From Burkholderiaceae bacterium (GTDB lineage Bacteria; Pseudomonadota; Gammaproteobacteria; Burkholderiales; Burkholderiaceae_C): a stretch of DNA of 64,000 nucleotides. This document shows positions 54,409 through 63,396 of this stretch, piece after piece (the first letter of the stretch is position 1; each line of letters starts with the position of its first letter). Location: positions 124,001-188,000 of the forward strand of contig JACKLN010000001.1 in NCBI GenBank assembly GCA_024235855.1, written 5' to 3'. The notes under the pieces are model-generated. The model was not told where the DNA came from. It saw only the letters and a list, made by a program, of their open reading frames with translations, and made no database searches. Position numbers and translations under genes: made by a program.

Positions 54409-55397
54409 GGCGCAGGCGCCGTGGTCTCGGCGGCGAAGTGGTCGAAGCCGCGCAGCGGCGCGGCAACGGCCCGGCCTTGCGCATCGCGCAGACGCAGGCC
54501 CGGCTCGGTGTCGATGCGGCCGATGGCCGTCACCGCCACACCGGCCGTGGCAGCCGCAGCCATCACGGCAGCGTCACTCTCGGCGGGCGCGGTGAACAGC
54601 AGTTCGTAGTCGTCGCCACCGTGCAGCAGGCAGGTGCGGCGCCACGGAGTGTCCAGGGCAGCGACGGCATCGCTGCAGGGCAGCGTCGCCTCGTCGAGCG
54701 TGGCGCCCACGTGCGAGGCCTGCAGCACATGGCCCAGGTCGCCGAGCAGCCCGTCGCTCAGGTCGATGGCGCTGCTGGCCACGCCCCGCAGGGCAACGCC
54801 CAGGGCCACACGCGGCTGTGGCATCTCCATGGCGCGACGCGTGCCGGCAAGGACGTCGCCGGGCACCGCGAGCGTGCCGCGGAACACCTCCAGCGCCAGC
54901 CGCGCATCGCCAAGCCGGCCACTGACCCAGACGCGGTCGCCGGCACGGGCACCGTCGCGCCGCAGCGCTTGGCCGGCCGGCACCTCGCCCATCACCGTGA
55001 TGCACACGTTCAGCGGTCCGGCGGTGGTGTCGCCACCGACCAGCGCGATGCCGTGCGCATCGGCCAGCGCGAACAGGCCGCGGGCGAAGGGTGCCAGAAA
55101 GGCCTCGTCGGCCCGCGGCATCGACATCGCCAGCGTGAAGGCCAGCGGTTGCGCACCGCAGGCGGCGAGGTCCGACAGGTTCACCGCCAGTGCCTTGTGG
55201 GCGAGCCGCTCCGGCGCCACCGTGGACAGAAAGTGACGCCCTTCGACCAGCATGTCGCACGACACGGCGAGCTGCATGCCGGGCCGCGGCGCGAGCAGCG
55301 CGCAGTCGTCGCCAATGCCGAGCACCACACCCGATGTCGCGTCCGCCGCCGCGCCGGTGCGGCGAAAGAAGCGATCGATGAGCTCGAATTCCCCCAT
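54405..55397 (-). CDS. thiL: Thiamine-monophosphate kinase ThiL
   Basis: 330 aa. The start MGEFELIDRFF and the metal/ATP motifs LGIGDDCALLAP, VSCDMLVEGRHFL, LAVNLSDLAACGAQPLAFTL, GGDTTAGPL and SAIDLSDGLLGDLGHVL are diagnostic. It phosphorylates thiamine monophosphate to the active diphosphate. Upstream, a 90-bp gap separates it from the divergent H1-like gene. Confidence 0.94.
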   Translation of the reverse strand: MGEFELIDRFFRRTGAAADATSGVVLGIGDDCALLAPRPGMQLAVSCDMLVEGRHFLSTVAPERLAHKALAVNLSDLAACGAQPLAFTLAMSMPRADEAFLAPFARGLFALADAHGIALVGGDTTAGPLNVCITVMGEVPAGQALRRDGARAGDRVWVSGRLGDARLALEVFRGTLAVPGDVLAGTRRAMEMPQPRVALGVALRGVASSAIDLSDGLLGDLGHVLQASHVGATLDEATLPCSDAVAALDTPWRRTCLLHGGDDYELLFTAPAESDAAVMAAAATAGVAVTAIGRIDTEPGLRLRDAQGRAVAAPLRGFDHFAAETTAPAP

Positions 55398-55487
55398 GAC
55401 GCGGATTATCGTCAGCGCGCAGGTGGGCCGTCGCCACAGCGGCGCGCGCGACCTCGCGGGGTAAAGTCGGGTTCCCTACAACACGCA

Positions 55488-55997
55488 ATGGACACACGTA
55501 TGGCAACCCGCAAACCCGCCAATCCTCAACTCGCCAAGGCCGTGGACGATCTCGGCAGCGCGGCACAGCACGTGCGCCAGGCCCTGCAGGGCAAGATCGA
55601 CGACCTGCGTGGCGCCGCGTCGAGCGAACTCGACAAGGTCAAGGCCGCCGCGCGTGGCAAGACCGACAAGGTGCAGGGCAAGGTGGAGACGGCGCTCAAG
55701 CGCGCGGAGTCCCGCCTGCACAACATGATCGCCAAGGCGCAGAAGGCGCTGGACAAGGCGGTGCAGCAAGCCGAGAAGCGCGCCGGTGGCGCCAAGAAGG
55801 CCGCCGCGCCCATGCCGGCAGCGAAGAAGGCAGCACCGGCCAAGAAGGCGCCGGTGAAGAAGGCCGCGCCAGCGAAGAAGGCCGCGGCAAAGAAGGCACC
55901 GGCGAAGAAGGTTGTCGCCAAGAAGGCCCCCGCCAAGAAGGCGCCGGTGAAGAAGGCCGCGGCAAAGAAGGCCCCGGCGAAGAAGACGGCCAAGTAA
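55488..55997 (+). CDS. Histone H1/AlgP-like Lys-Ala-Pro repeat protein
   Basis: 169 aa from the ATG at 55488 (a second ATG at 55500 is possible). The first 95 residues are predicted helix (AAQHVRQALQGKIDDLRGAA; KAESRLHN-type segments) and could form a coiled coil. The rest (from about residue 100) is a run of KKAAPAKK/KKAPAKK units. The tail resembles the C-terminal domain of histone H1 and AlgP/HC1-like proteins that bind DNA without sequence specificity. The DNA repeat at 55790-55995 is a result of the protein repeat. It is likely a nucleoid-compacting or regulatory protein. Confidence 0.82.
   Translation: MDTRMATRKPANPQLAKAVDDLGSAAQHVRQALQGKIDDLRGAASSELDKVKAAARGKTDKVQGKVETALKRAESRLHNMIAKAQKALDKAVQQAEKRAGGAKKAAAPMPAAKKAAPAKKAPVKKAAPAKKAAAKKAPAKKVVAKKAPAKKAPVKKAAAKKAPAKKTAK
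55790..55995 (+). repeat. Degenerate coding repeat AAGAAGGC(C/A)(G/C)C
   Basis: Short units coding for Lys-Lys-Ala-(Ala/Pro)-Ala/Lys recur throughout this 206-bp stretch with small spacing changes. They encode the basic tail of the H1-like protein. Such repeats expand and contract by slippage, so the length may vary among strains. Confidence 0.75.
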
Positions 55998-56007
55998 GCC
56001 GCTGTGG

Positions 56008-58410
56008 TCAGCCCGCCGTCGTCGCCAGCCAGCGGTCGACGGCGGCCAGCAGCGTGGGCAGGTCCAGGGGTTTGGTGAGGTAATCGGCGAACCCTGCGGC
56101 CTGCGCCCGCTGTGCATCCGCGGGCATGGCATTCGCACTGACCGCCAGCACCGGCACCGCACGCAGCGCAGGTTCGGCGCGCATCTCGGCCAGCGCCTCG
56201 TAACCGCTGGCGCCGGGCAACTGGATGTCCATCAGCACCAGGTCGGGCCGTTGTCGCCGCGCCTGCGCCAGGCCTTCGGCGGCCGTGGCGGCAAGCGCGA
56301 GCTCGACATGCGGCCGGTGGGACAGCATGCCTTGCATCACCAACTGGTTGACCGGGTTGTCCTCGACGTAGAGCACGTGCCGGCGAACGCCGCCCGCGGC
56401 ACCCGGTACCGATGCCGCCGCCATGGATGGCGATGGCGCCACGGCGTCGGCCCGTGGCAGCTCGATCCAGAACGTGCTGCCTGCGCCCAGCGCGCTGCGC
56501 ACGCCAATGCGGCCCCCCATGGCCTCCATGAGCATGCGGCTGAGCGCCAGGCCGATGCCGCTGCCCTCGATGGCGTCACGGTCCGCATCCAGGCGCTCGA
56601 ACGGCTGGAAGAGGCGCTGCTGCTGCGCCTCGTCGAGCCCGGGCCCGGTGTCGACGATGTCGATGTGCACGTGCTCGGCACCGACCCTGCACACCAGGCG
56701 CACGTCGCCGCCGGCACGGTTGTACTTGATGGCGTTGGCCAGCAGGTTCAGCAGCACCTGGCGCAGACGCGTCACGTCCGCCTGCACCATGCCTGCCGAC
56801 CCGTTGCGCGGCAGCAGACGCACGGGCCGCTGGGCCGCCACGGGTGCCACCAGTTGCAGGCAGTCGTCGGCGACGGCATCCGCATCGACCGGCCCCACGT
56901 GCACCGGCAGGGCACCGGTCTCCACACGCGCAAGGTCCAGCACCTCGTTGATCAGGGCCAGCAGGTGCTCGCCACCGCCCAGGATCTGCTGCAGACGCTG
57001 CCTCTGCGTCGGGGCGAGCGGCTGTGACGGGTCGCTCTGCATCAGCTGGCCGAAGCCGAGGATGGCGTTCAGGGGCGTGCGCAGCTCGTGGGACATGCGC
57101 GACAGGAACACCGACTTCGCGCGGTTGGCCCGCTCGGCCTCGTCGCGTGCCGTCACCAGCGCGGCCGACGCCTGCACCTCGGCCGTGACGTCGGTGTAGG
57201 TGCGCACCTGGCCGCCATCCCGGCCCAGGTGCGTGCGGATCTCGAGCACGCGCCCATCGGGTCGCCGGCGCCTGTACAGCACGGGCTCGTCGCCCGCCGA
57301 ATGCTTGTCGGCGATGTGCCGGCGCACGGCATCGCGGTCGGCATCGTCCTCGATGAGGTCCATTTGCTGGCCGAACACACCGTTCGCCAGTTGCCAGCGG
57401 CCGATCTCGATCAGCGTGGGGTGAGTCGACAGCAGTTCGACCGGCAGTTCCAGCAACTCGACCGCGCGCTGGTTCCAGCTCCGCAGTCGCAACTCGGCAT
57501 CGAAGCCCATCACGCCCTGCGACAGGCTGTCGAGCGTCAGCGCCAGCACGCGGGACTGTTCCGCAGCCAGCGCCATCGCATCGCGCGCGGCGGCCGAGGC
57601 CTGGCGCTCGGCGGTGACGTCGGAGAACAGGCCGATGGCACCGATCTTGCGCCCCTGCGCGTCGTGGATCGGGGTGGCGTTGTTGACACAGGTGACACGC
57701 CCGCCATCGGCCCGCGTCAGCGTGATCTCGTAGGTGTTGGCACGACCTTCGTCGCGGCGCGCGACCTGGGCCCGGAAGATGGCCTCGTTCTCGGCGTCCA
57801 CGAACTCCCAGATCGTGCGGCCGAGGAGCTCGTCGCGCGACAGGCCCAGCATGCGGCACATCGCGGGGTTGGCATCGGTGGTGCGATGCGCGTTGTCGAT
57901 GAACCAGAAGCCTTCCTCGGTCTTGGCCAGGAGGACTTCCAGCGTCCGCCGGTTCTCGAACAGCGCCGCCTCCGAGGCCAGGCGCTCAGTGACGTCCACG
58001 CACACCATCAGGAAACCACCATCGGGCAGCGGCGTACGGCGTGTCTCGATCATGCGACCGTCGGGTCGCGCACGTTGCACGATCTGCTGCTCGGGCTGGG
58101 CCAGGCGCTCCAGCCGCCAGGCGATCTCGTGCTCGACGTCGGCCGTGCCATAGTGACCTGTTTCGGCCAGATGGCGCAGCCACGCCCGCAACGGTGTGCC
58201 GGGCACCAGCAGCGACGCCGGCAGGCCCAGCACCTCGCCCACGCGGGGATTGGCCGAGCGCAGCATCAGTGCGGCGTCGAACTCGCAGACACCGTCGCCG
58301 ACGTGCTCGAAGACGAGCTCACGCCCTTGCGCCGGGTCGGGTGATGTCGTCATGCTGGTGGTTCGGCCGGCACGGGTCGTGCCATGGCTCGATTCTGGCG
58401 CGTTTGCCAT
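56008..58410 (-). CDS. PAS-rich hybrid histidine kinase with receiver domain
   Basis: 800 aa from the ATG at 58410 (an internal ATG at 58353 gives MTTSPDPAQG). No membrane helix is seen, so it is soluble. Three PAS-type sensor domains occupy about residues 25-420 (for example TEEGFWFIDNAHRTTDANPA and LDSLSQGVMGFDAELRLRSW). HisKA follows with SHELRTPL (His near 440), then HATPase (LLANAIKYN, DTGPGLD, GSGIGLALSRML) and a C-terminal receiver (VLYVEDNPVNQLV; DLVLMDIQLPG, Asp near 727; LTKPLDLP). No HPt or separate output gene is near. Signal unknown. Confidence 0.9.
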   Translation of the reverse strand: MANAPESSHGTTRAGRTTSMTTSPDPAQGRELVFEHVGDGVCEFDAALMLRSANPRVGEVLGLPASLLVPGTPLRAWLRHLAETGHYGTADVEHEIAWRLERLAQPEQQIVQRARPDGRMIETRRTPLPDGGFLMVCVDVTERLASEAALFENRRTLEVLLAKTEEGFWFIDNAHRTTDANPAMCRMLGLSRDELLGRTIWEFVDAENEAIFRAQVARRDEGRANTYEITLTRADGGRVTCVNNATPIHDAQGRKIGAIGLFSDVTAERQASAAARDAMALAAEQSRVLALTLDSLSQGVMGFDAELRLRSWNQRAVELLELPVELLSTHPTLIEIGRWQLANGVFGQQMDLIEDDADRDAVRRHIADKHSAGDEPVLYRRRRPDGRVLEIRTHLGRDGGQVRTYTDVTAEVQASAALVTARDEAERANRAKSVFLSRMSHELRTPLNAILGFGQLMQSDPSQPLAPTQRQRLQQILGGGEHLLALINEVLDLARVETGALPVHVGPVDADAVADDCLQLVAPVAAQRPVRLLPRNGSAGMVQADVTRLRQVLLNLLANAIKYNRAGGDVRLVCRVGAEHVHIDIVDTGPGLDEAQQQRLFQPFERLDADRDAIEGSGIGLALSRMLMEAMGGRIGVRSALGAGSTFWIELPRADAVAPSPSMAAASVPGAAGGVRRHVLYVEDNPVNQLVMQGMLSHRPHVELALAATAAEGLAQARRQRPDLVLMDIQLPGASGYEALAEMRAEPALRAVPVLAVSANAMPADAQRAQAAGFADYLTKPLDLPTLLAAVDRWLATTAG

Positions 58411-58465
58411 CGCGCCTTGCTAGCATTTCCGGCATTGATCCCGTCCACTTTTCAGGCACCTTCCC

Positions 58466-58828
58466 ATGCGCTCTCGCGACGCCGGCGGTCTCGTGTACTC
58501 CACCGAGGCCGGCCGCACCTGCCCGAACTGCCGGCAGGCGCTGGCCGCCTGCCGCTGCGCCGCCGCGGCGCGCCAGGCCATCCTGGGCGACGGCCGCGTG
58601 CGCGTGTCCCGCGAGAAGGCCGGGCGCGGCGGCAAGACGGTCACCGTGGTGCGCGGCCTGCCCCTGGCCGCCGACGACCTGGCGACGCTGGGCAAGCGCC
58701 TGCGCAGTGCGTGCGGCACCGGCGGCACGGTGCGCGACGGCACGCTGGAACTGCAGGGCGACCATGCCGAGCGCGTGACGGCCTGGCTGCAGGCCGAAGG
58801 CTTCGAGGCGAAACGCTCCGGCGGCTGA
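58466..58828 (+). CDS. SUI1/YciH-family translation factor
   Basis: 120 aa. A Cys-rich start (CPNCRQALAACRC, four cysteines) precedes a SUI1/eIF1 domain with SREKAGRGGKTVTVVRGLPL, CGTGGTVRDGTLELQGDHAE and VTAWLQAEGFEAKRSGG. YciH-like proteins influence start-site choice and stress translation in bacteria; the exact role is uncertain. The N-terminal Cys cluster may bind zinc. It is divergent from the hybrid kinase. Confidence 0.82.
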   Translation: MRSRDAGGLVYSTEAGRTCPNCRQALAACRCAAAARQAILGDGRVRVSREKAGRGGKTVTVVRGLPLAADDLATLGKRLRSACGTGGTVRDGTLELQGDHAERVTAWLQAEGFEAKRSGG

Positions 58829-58841
58829 ACCGCTGTTCGAC

Positions 58842-61643
58842 CTAGGCTGTGGGTTGCACCGCCACGCGGAAGCCGCCTTCAGCCGGGGCCGTGCCACCCG
58901 CGCGCAGCCGCACCGCGCAGTACTTCAGCTCCGGGATGCGCGCCACGGGGTCCAGCGCCGGGTTGGTGAGCCGGTTCACCGCCGCCTCGTACCAGCAGAA
59001 AGCCACGAACACGGTGCCGTCGGGCATGCCCTCGTCGGCGCGCGCATAGAGGCTGACCTCGCCACGGCGGGACTGCAGCGTCAGCAGCCCACCGGGGTTG
59101 AGGCCGTGGCGCGCCAGCTCCGCCGGGTGCAGCAGCGCGACCGGCTCCGGCTCCAGCGCGTCGAGCACCGCAGCGCGGCGCGTCATGCTGCCGGTGTGCC
59201 AGTGCTCGAGCTGGCGGCCGGTGATCAGCACCAGCGGGTAGGCGTCGTCGGGCTGCTCGTCGGGCGGCAGGACGTCAGCGGGCACGAAGCGGCCACGGCC
59301 GTCGGCGGTGGGGAAGCGGTCGATGAAGACGATGGGGTGGCCGGGTTCGTCCTCGCGCGCCACCGGGTAGGTGACGCCGCCGTCACGGTCCAGCCGCGCC
59401 CAGCTGGCGCCGGCGATGCTGGGCATCAGCGTGCGCATCTCGTCGAACACCGCCGCCGCGGCAGCCTCGCAGTCGTGCGGCGTGGCGCCATAGTGGCCCC
59501 AGTCGAGGTCGAACCAGCGCGCCAGCTCGACGATGCACCACAGGTCCTGCCGCGCCTGGCCCGGGAGCGACAGCGCGCGCCGGCCGCGCTGCACCAGGCG
59601 GTCGGTGTTGGTGAACGTGCCGTCCTTCTCGGCGAAGGCGCTGGCCGGCAGCACCACGTCGGCCAGCGCCGCGGTCTCGGTGAGGAAGATGTCCTGCACG
59701 ACCAGCATCTCCAGCCGGGCCAGCGCGTGGCGCGCGTGCTGGGCGTCGGGGTCGGACATCGCCGGGTTCTCGCCCATGATGAACATGCCGCGGATCTCTT
59801 CGCGGTCGATGGCCGCCAGGATCTCCACCATCGTCAGCCCGGGATGTGCGTCCAGCCGCTCGACCGGCAGGCCCCAGGCCTGCGCCACCTGTGCCCGCGC
59901 CGCGGCGTCGTCCACGCGGTGGTAGTCCGGGAACATCATCGGGATCAGCCCGGCATCGGACGCGCCCTGCACGTTGTTCTGCCCGCGCAGCGGGTGCAGC
60001 CCGGTGCCGGGGCGGCCGATCTGGCCCGTCATCAGCGCCAGCGAGATCAGGCAGCGCGCGTTGTCGGTGCCGTGCACGTGCTGCGAGACGCCCATGCCCC
60101 ACAGGATCATCGCCGCCGGGCTGGTGGCGTACAGCCGCGCCACCGTGCGCACCGTCTCGGCGTCGATGCCGGTGACCGTCGCCATCGCTTCCGGTGAGAA
60201 GGCGCGCACCTTCGCCGCGAGCGCGTCGTAGCCGCTGGTCCGGTCGGCGATGAAGGCGTCGTTCACCAGGCCCTCGGTGACGATGACGTGCATCATCGCG
60301 TTGAGCAACGCCACGTCGCTGCCCGGCCGGAAGGCCAGGTGGTGCGTGGCGTGGCGCGCCAGTTCGCTGCGCCGCGGGTCGATGATGACCAGCCTGGCAC
60401 CACGCCGCGCCGCGTTCTTGATCCAGGTGGCCGCTACCGGGTGGTTGACCACCGGGTTGGCACCGATGACCACGATGACGTCGGCCTGCGCCACGTCGGT
60501 CACCGGGTTGCTGACGGCGCCGGAGCCGATGCCTTCGAGCAGCGCCGACACGCTGCTGGCGTGGCACAGCCGCGTGCAGTGGTCGACGTTGTTGCTGCCG
60601 AAGCCGGCGCGCACCAGCTTCTGGAACAGGTAGGCCTCCTCGTTGCTGCCCTTGGCCGAGCCGAAGCCGGCCAGCGCACGTGGGCCGTGTGCGTCGCGCA
60701 GCCGGCGCAGGCTGCCGCCGGCGCGCGCCATGGCTTCTTCCCACGTGGCCTCGCGGAACCACTGGCGGGCCACGGCCGGGTCGGTGGAGGTGTCGGCGTC
60801 TTTCGGCGCGTCGTCGCGGCGGATCAGTGGCACCGTCAGCCGCTGCGGGTGGCGCGGGTAGTCGAAGCCGTAGCGGCCCTTGACGCACAGGCGGCCGTGG
60901 TTGGCCGGGCCGTCGCGGCCTTCCACGGCGACGATGCGGTCGTCCTTGACCTGCCAGGTCAGCGCGCAGCCGACGCCGCAGAAGGGGCACACGGAGTCCA
61001 CGCGCTGGTCGGGCACCTCGGCCGCCGCCCCGTTGGCCGGCGCCAGCGCGCCGGTGGGGCAGGCCTGCACGCACTCGCCGCAGGCCACGCAGGTGGACGC
61101 GCCCATGGCGTCCCCAAGGTCGAACGTGATCTGCGAATGCTCGCCGCGGAAGGCCAGGCCGATGACGTCGTTGGCCTGCACGTCGCGGCAGGCGCGCACG
61201 CAGCGCGTGCACTGGATGCAGGCGTCCAGGTTCACCGCGATGGCCGGGTGCGAGCGGTCGGCGTCGATGGACGCACGGGCCGGGTAGCGCGGCGTGCCGA
61301 CATCGAGTGCCTCGCACCAGCGCGCCACCTCGTCGTCCACCTTCAGCGGCGTGGGCGGCAGGTCGCTCTTCAGCAGTTCCAGCACGCCACGCTGGGCGCG
61401 CCGCGCGCGTTCGCTGGCGCTGTGCACCACCATGCCTTCACGCGGCGCGCGGCAGCACGACGCCGCCAGCGTGCGTTCGCCGTCCACCTCCACCACGCAG
61501 GCGCGGCAGTTGCCGGCCGCACCCTGGGCGTCGCTGAAGCACAGGTGCGGGATGGCGATGCCTTCGCGGCGGGCCACGTCGAGCAGGGTTTCGCCGTCAT
61601 CCGCGCTGACCGCACGACCGTCGAGCGTGAAGGTGATGCTCAT
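58842..61643 (-). CDS. fdsA: NAD-dependent formate dehydrogenase alpha subunit (FdsA-like)
   Basis: 933 aa from the ATG at 61643, which overlaps the fused subunit's stop codon (ATGA). The N-terminus is a [2Fe-2S] domain (Cys35, 46, 49, 63), followed by a ferredoxin-type region with two [4Fe-4S] sets (142/145/148/152 and 185/188/191/195), the molybdopterin-domain cluster (219/222/226/253) and the Mo-ligand pair Cys360-His361 in HCTRLCHASS. It oxidises formate to CO2 with a Mo-bis-MGD cofactor; electrons go via the fused subunit to NAD. No fdsC, fdsD or fdhD lies beside it. Confidence 0.9.
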   Translation of the reverse strand: MSITFTLDGRAVSADDGETLLDVARREGIAIPHLCFSDAQGAAGNCRACVVEVDGERTLAASCCRAPREGMVVHSASERARRAQRGVLELLKSDLPPTPLKVDDEVARWCEALDVGTPRYPARASIDADRSHPAIAVNLDACIQCTRCVRACRDVQANDVIGLAFRGEHSQITFDLGDAMGASTCVACGECVQACPTGALAPANGAAAEVPDQRVDSVCPFCGVGCALTWQVKDDRIVAVEGRDGPANHGRLCVKGRYGFDYPRHPQRLTVPLIRRDDAPKDADTSTDPAVARQWFREATWEEAMARAGGSLRRLRDAHGPRALAGFGSAKGSNEEAYLFQKLVRAGFGSNNVDHCTRLCHASSVSALLEGIGSGAVSNPVTDVAQADVIVVIGANPVVNHPVAATWIKNAARRGARLVIIDPRRSELARHATHHLAFRPGSDVALLNAMMHVIVTEGLVNDAFIADRTSGYDALAAKVRAFSPEAMATVTGIDAETVRTVARLYATSPAAMILWGMGVSQHVHGTDNARCLISLALMTGQIGRPGTGLHPLRGQNNVQGASDAGLIPMMFPDYHRVDDAAARAQVAQAWGLPVERLDAHPGLTMVEILAAIDREEIRGMFIMGENPAMSDPDAQHARHALARLEMLVVQDIFLTETAALADVVLPASAFAEKDGTFTNTDRLVQRGRRALSLPGQARQDLWCIVELARWFDLDWGHYGATPHDCEAAAAAVFDEMRTLMPSIAGASWARLDRDGGVTYPVAREDEPGHPIVFIDRFPTADGRGRFVPADVLPPDEQPDDAYPLVLITGRQLEHWHTGSMTRRAAVLDALEPEPVALLHPAELARHGLNPGGLLTLQSRRGEVSLYARADEGMPDGTVFVAFCWYEAAVNRLTNPALDPVARIPELKYCAVRLRAGGTAPAEGGFRVAVQPTA

Positions 61644-63340
61644 GCCAGCTCGTCCGGGAAATGCTTCAGCACGCTGTCGAAGGCGTTCGGCGCCGCCTGG
61701 CCCAGGCCGCAGATCGACGCGTCGCGCATGACCTGGCCCAGTTCGTCCAGCAGCGGCGCGTCCCAGGCCGGGCCCTGCATCAGCGCCAGCGCCTTGGCAG
61801 TGCCGGCGCGGCAGGGCGTGCACTGGCCGCAGCTCTCGTCACGGAAGAAGCGCATCGCGTTGCGCGCCACGTCCACTGCGCGGTCGTGCTGGGACAGCAC
61901 GATCACCGCCGCCGATCCGATGAAGGCACCGTGAGGCTGCAGGGTGTCGAAGTCCAGCGGTACGTCGGCCAGACGCGCCGGCAGGATGCCGCCGCTGGCG
62001 CCGCCAGGCAGGTAGCCGTAGAGCGTGTGGCCGGGGGGCATGCCACCGGCGAATTCCTCCACCAGTTCGCGCAGCGTGATGCCGGCCGGTGCCAGGTGCA
62101 CGCCGGGCCGGTTGACGCGCCCGCTGACCGAGAAGCGACGCAAGCCCTTGCGCCCGTGGCGCCCCTGCGACGCAAACGCCTCGGGCCCCTGCTCGACCAG
62201 TTCACGCACCCAGAACAGCGTCTCGCCGTTGTGCGCCAGCGTGGGCCGGCCGAAGAGACCGACCTCGGCGACGAAGGGCGGCCGCAGCCGCGGCAGGCCG
62301 CGCTTGCCCTCGATGGACTCGATCATCGCCGACTCCTCGCCGCAGACGTAGGCGCCGGCGCCGCGCCGCAGGTCCAGCGTCGGCAGCGGGTGCGGCGCCC
62401 AGGCGCGCAGTGCGTCGAGTTCCGCCGCCAGCATCGTGCGCAGGCCCGGGTATTCGTCGCGCAGGTAGAACCATGCCGCGTCGATGCCGACCACGTGGGC
62501 GGCGATCAGCAGGCCCTCGAGCATGCGGTGCGGATCCTGCTCGAGGATCCAGCGGTCCTTGAAGGTACCGGGTTCACCCTCGTCCAGGTTCACGGCGAGG
62601 TGCCGGGGCGCCGGCATGTCGCGCACGATGCGCCACTTGCGGCCGCTGGGAAAGCCTGCGCCACCCAGGCCGCGCAGGCCGGCGGCGTCGAGCACGTCGA
62701 TCACCGATTCGGACCTGCGCCGGCCTTCGACGAGGTCGCGCCACAGCGTGTAGCCGCCGCCGGCGAGGTAGGCCTCGAAGCCCACCGTCGGCGTCACCTG
62801 CTCCTCCCGCTGGCCGGCTTGCACGGCGGCCTGCACCGCGTCGACATCGGCCTGCGGCACCGGGTGCCGGTGCACCATGGCCGCCGGCGCGGTGTCGCAG
62901 CGGCCGATGCAGGGTGCGGCGACCACGCGCACCTCGGAGCCCAGCACCGCGGGCAGCCGCGCCAGCAGGTCCCGTGCGCCGGCCATCTCGCAGGCGATGC
63001 CGTCGCACACGCGCACCGTCAGCGCAGGCGCGGCGGGCAGGCGGCCGTCGGCGTCCTCGTGCACGACCTCGAAGTGGTGATAGAAGCTCGCCACCTCGAA
63101 GACCTCGGCCATCGACAGCTTCATCCACGCCGCCAGCGCCACCAGGTGCGGCGCCGGCAGGCGGCCGCAGCGGTCGTTGAGCACGTGCAGCGCCTCGATC
63201 AGGCGGTCGCGCGGCCAGGGGGCCTCGCCCAGCCAGGCCACGATGTCGGCCCTTGCCGCCGGGTCGACCTGCCGGCCCTTGGGCTGGCGCCGCCGGCGCT
63301 GCTGGACCGAGGAAGCGTAAAAAAAGGTAATGGGCTGCAT
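61640..63340 (-). CDS. Fused FdsG-FdsB diaphorase subunit
   Basis: 566 aa from the ATG at 63340. Residues up to about 165 are a NuoE-like 24-kDa domain with [2Fe-2S] cysteines 112, 117, 144 and 148. Residues about 185-560 are a NuoF-like domain with FMN/NADH motifs (LGGAGFPSGRKW, YVCGEESAMIESIEGKRG) and a [4Fe-4S] cluster (Cys504, 507, 510, 544). In most bacteria these are two genes (fdsG, fdsB); fusion resembles HoxF of NAD-hydrogenases. The first 15 residues are atypical, so the true start may differ. Confidence 0.85.
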   Translation of the reverse strand: MQPITFFYASSVQQRRRRQPKGRQVDPAARADIVAWLGEAPWPRDRLIEALHVLNDRCGRLPAPHLVALAAWMKLSMAEVFEVASFYHHFEVVHEDADGRLPAAPALTVRVCDGIACEMAGARDLLARLPAVLGSEVRVVAAPCIGRCDTAPAAMVHRHPVPQADVDAVQAAVQAGQREEQVTPTVGFEAYLAGGGYTLWRDLVEGRRRSESVIDVLDAAGLRGLGGAGFPSGRKWRIVRDMPAPRHLAVNLDEGEPGTFKDRWILEQDPHRMLEGLLIAAHVVGIDAAWFYLRDEYPGLRTMLAAELDALRAWAPHPLPTLDLRRGAGAYVCGEESAMIESIEGKRGLPRLRPPFVAEVGLFGRPTLAHNGETLFWVRELVEQGPEAFASQGRHGRKGLRRFSVSGRVNRPGVHLAPAGITLRELVEEFAGGMPPGHTLYGYLPGGASGGILPARLADVPLDFDTLQPHGAFIGSAAVIVLSQHDRAVDVARNAMRFFRDESCGQCTPCRAGTAKALALMQGPAWDAPLLDELGQVMRDASICGLGQAAPNAFDSVLKHFPDELA

Positions 63341-63362
63341 GCTGCGACCGGATGTTGCCGCA

Positions 63363-63394
63363 AATATGCACTATGTTGCGTGTCTTGTCACGCA
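63363..63394 (-). promoter_or_regulatory. Formate dehydrogenase promoter with palindromic operator
   Basis: On the minus strand GTGACA (complement of 63386-63391) and CATATT (complement of 63363-63368) are separated by 17 bp, matching sigma-70 -35/-10 spacing. The -35 is overlapped by a perfect inverted repeat TGCGTG-N6-CACGCA (63377-63394). The A/T-rich run upstream of the start is unusual for this genome. The repeat may bind a regulator (LysR-type FdsR in relatives); this is inference. Confidence 0.5.
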
Positions 63395-63396
63395 CT

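Noticed and set aside
55790..55995. CRISPR or intergenic repeat array
   Set aside because: The repeats are short, uneven and inside a reading frame coding for Lys-Ala-Pro units.
58842..63340. NAD-reducing hydrogenase or complex I fragment
   Set aside because: The Mo-site pair Cys360-His361 and the full molybdopterin domain show a formate dehydrogenase; no hydrogenase or other nuo genes are present.
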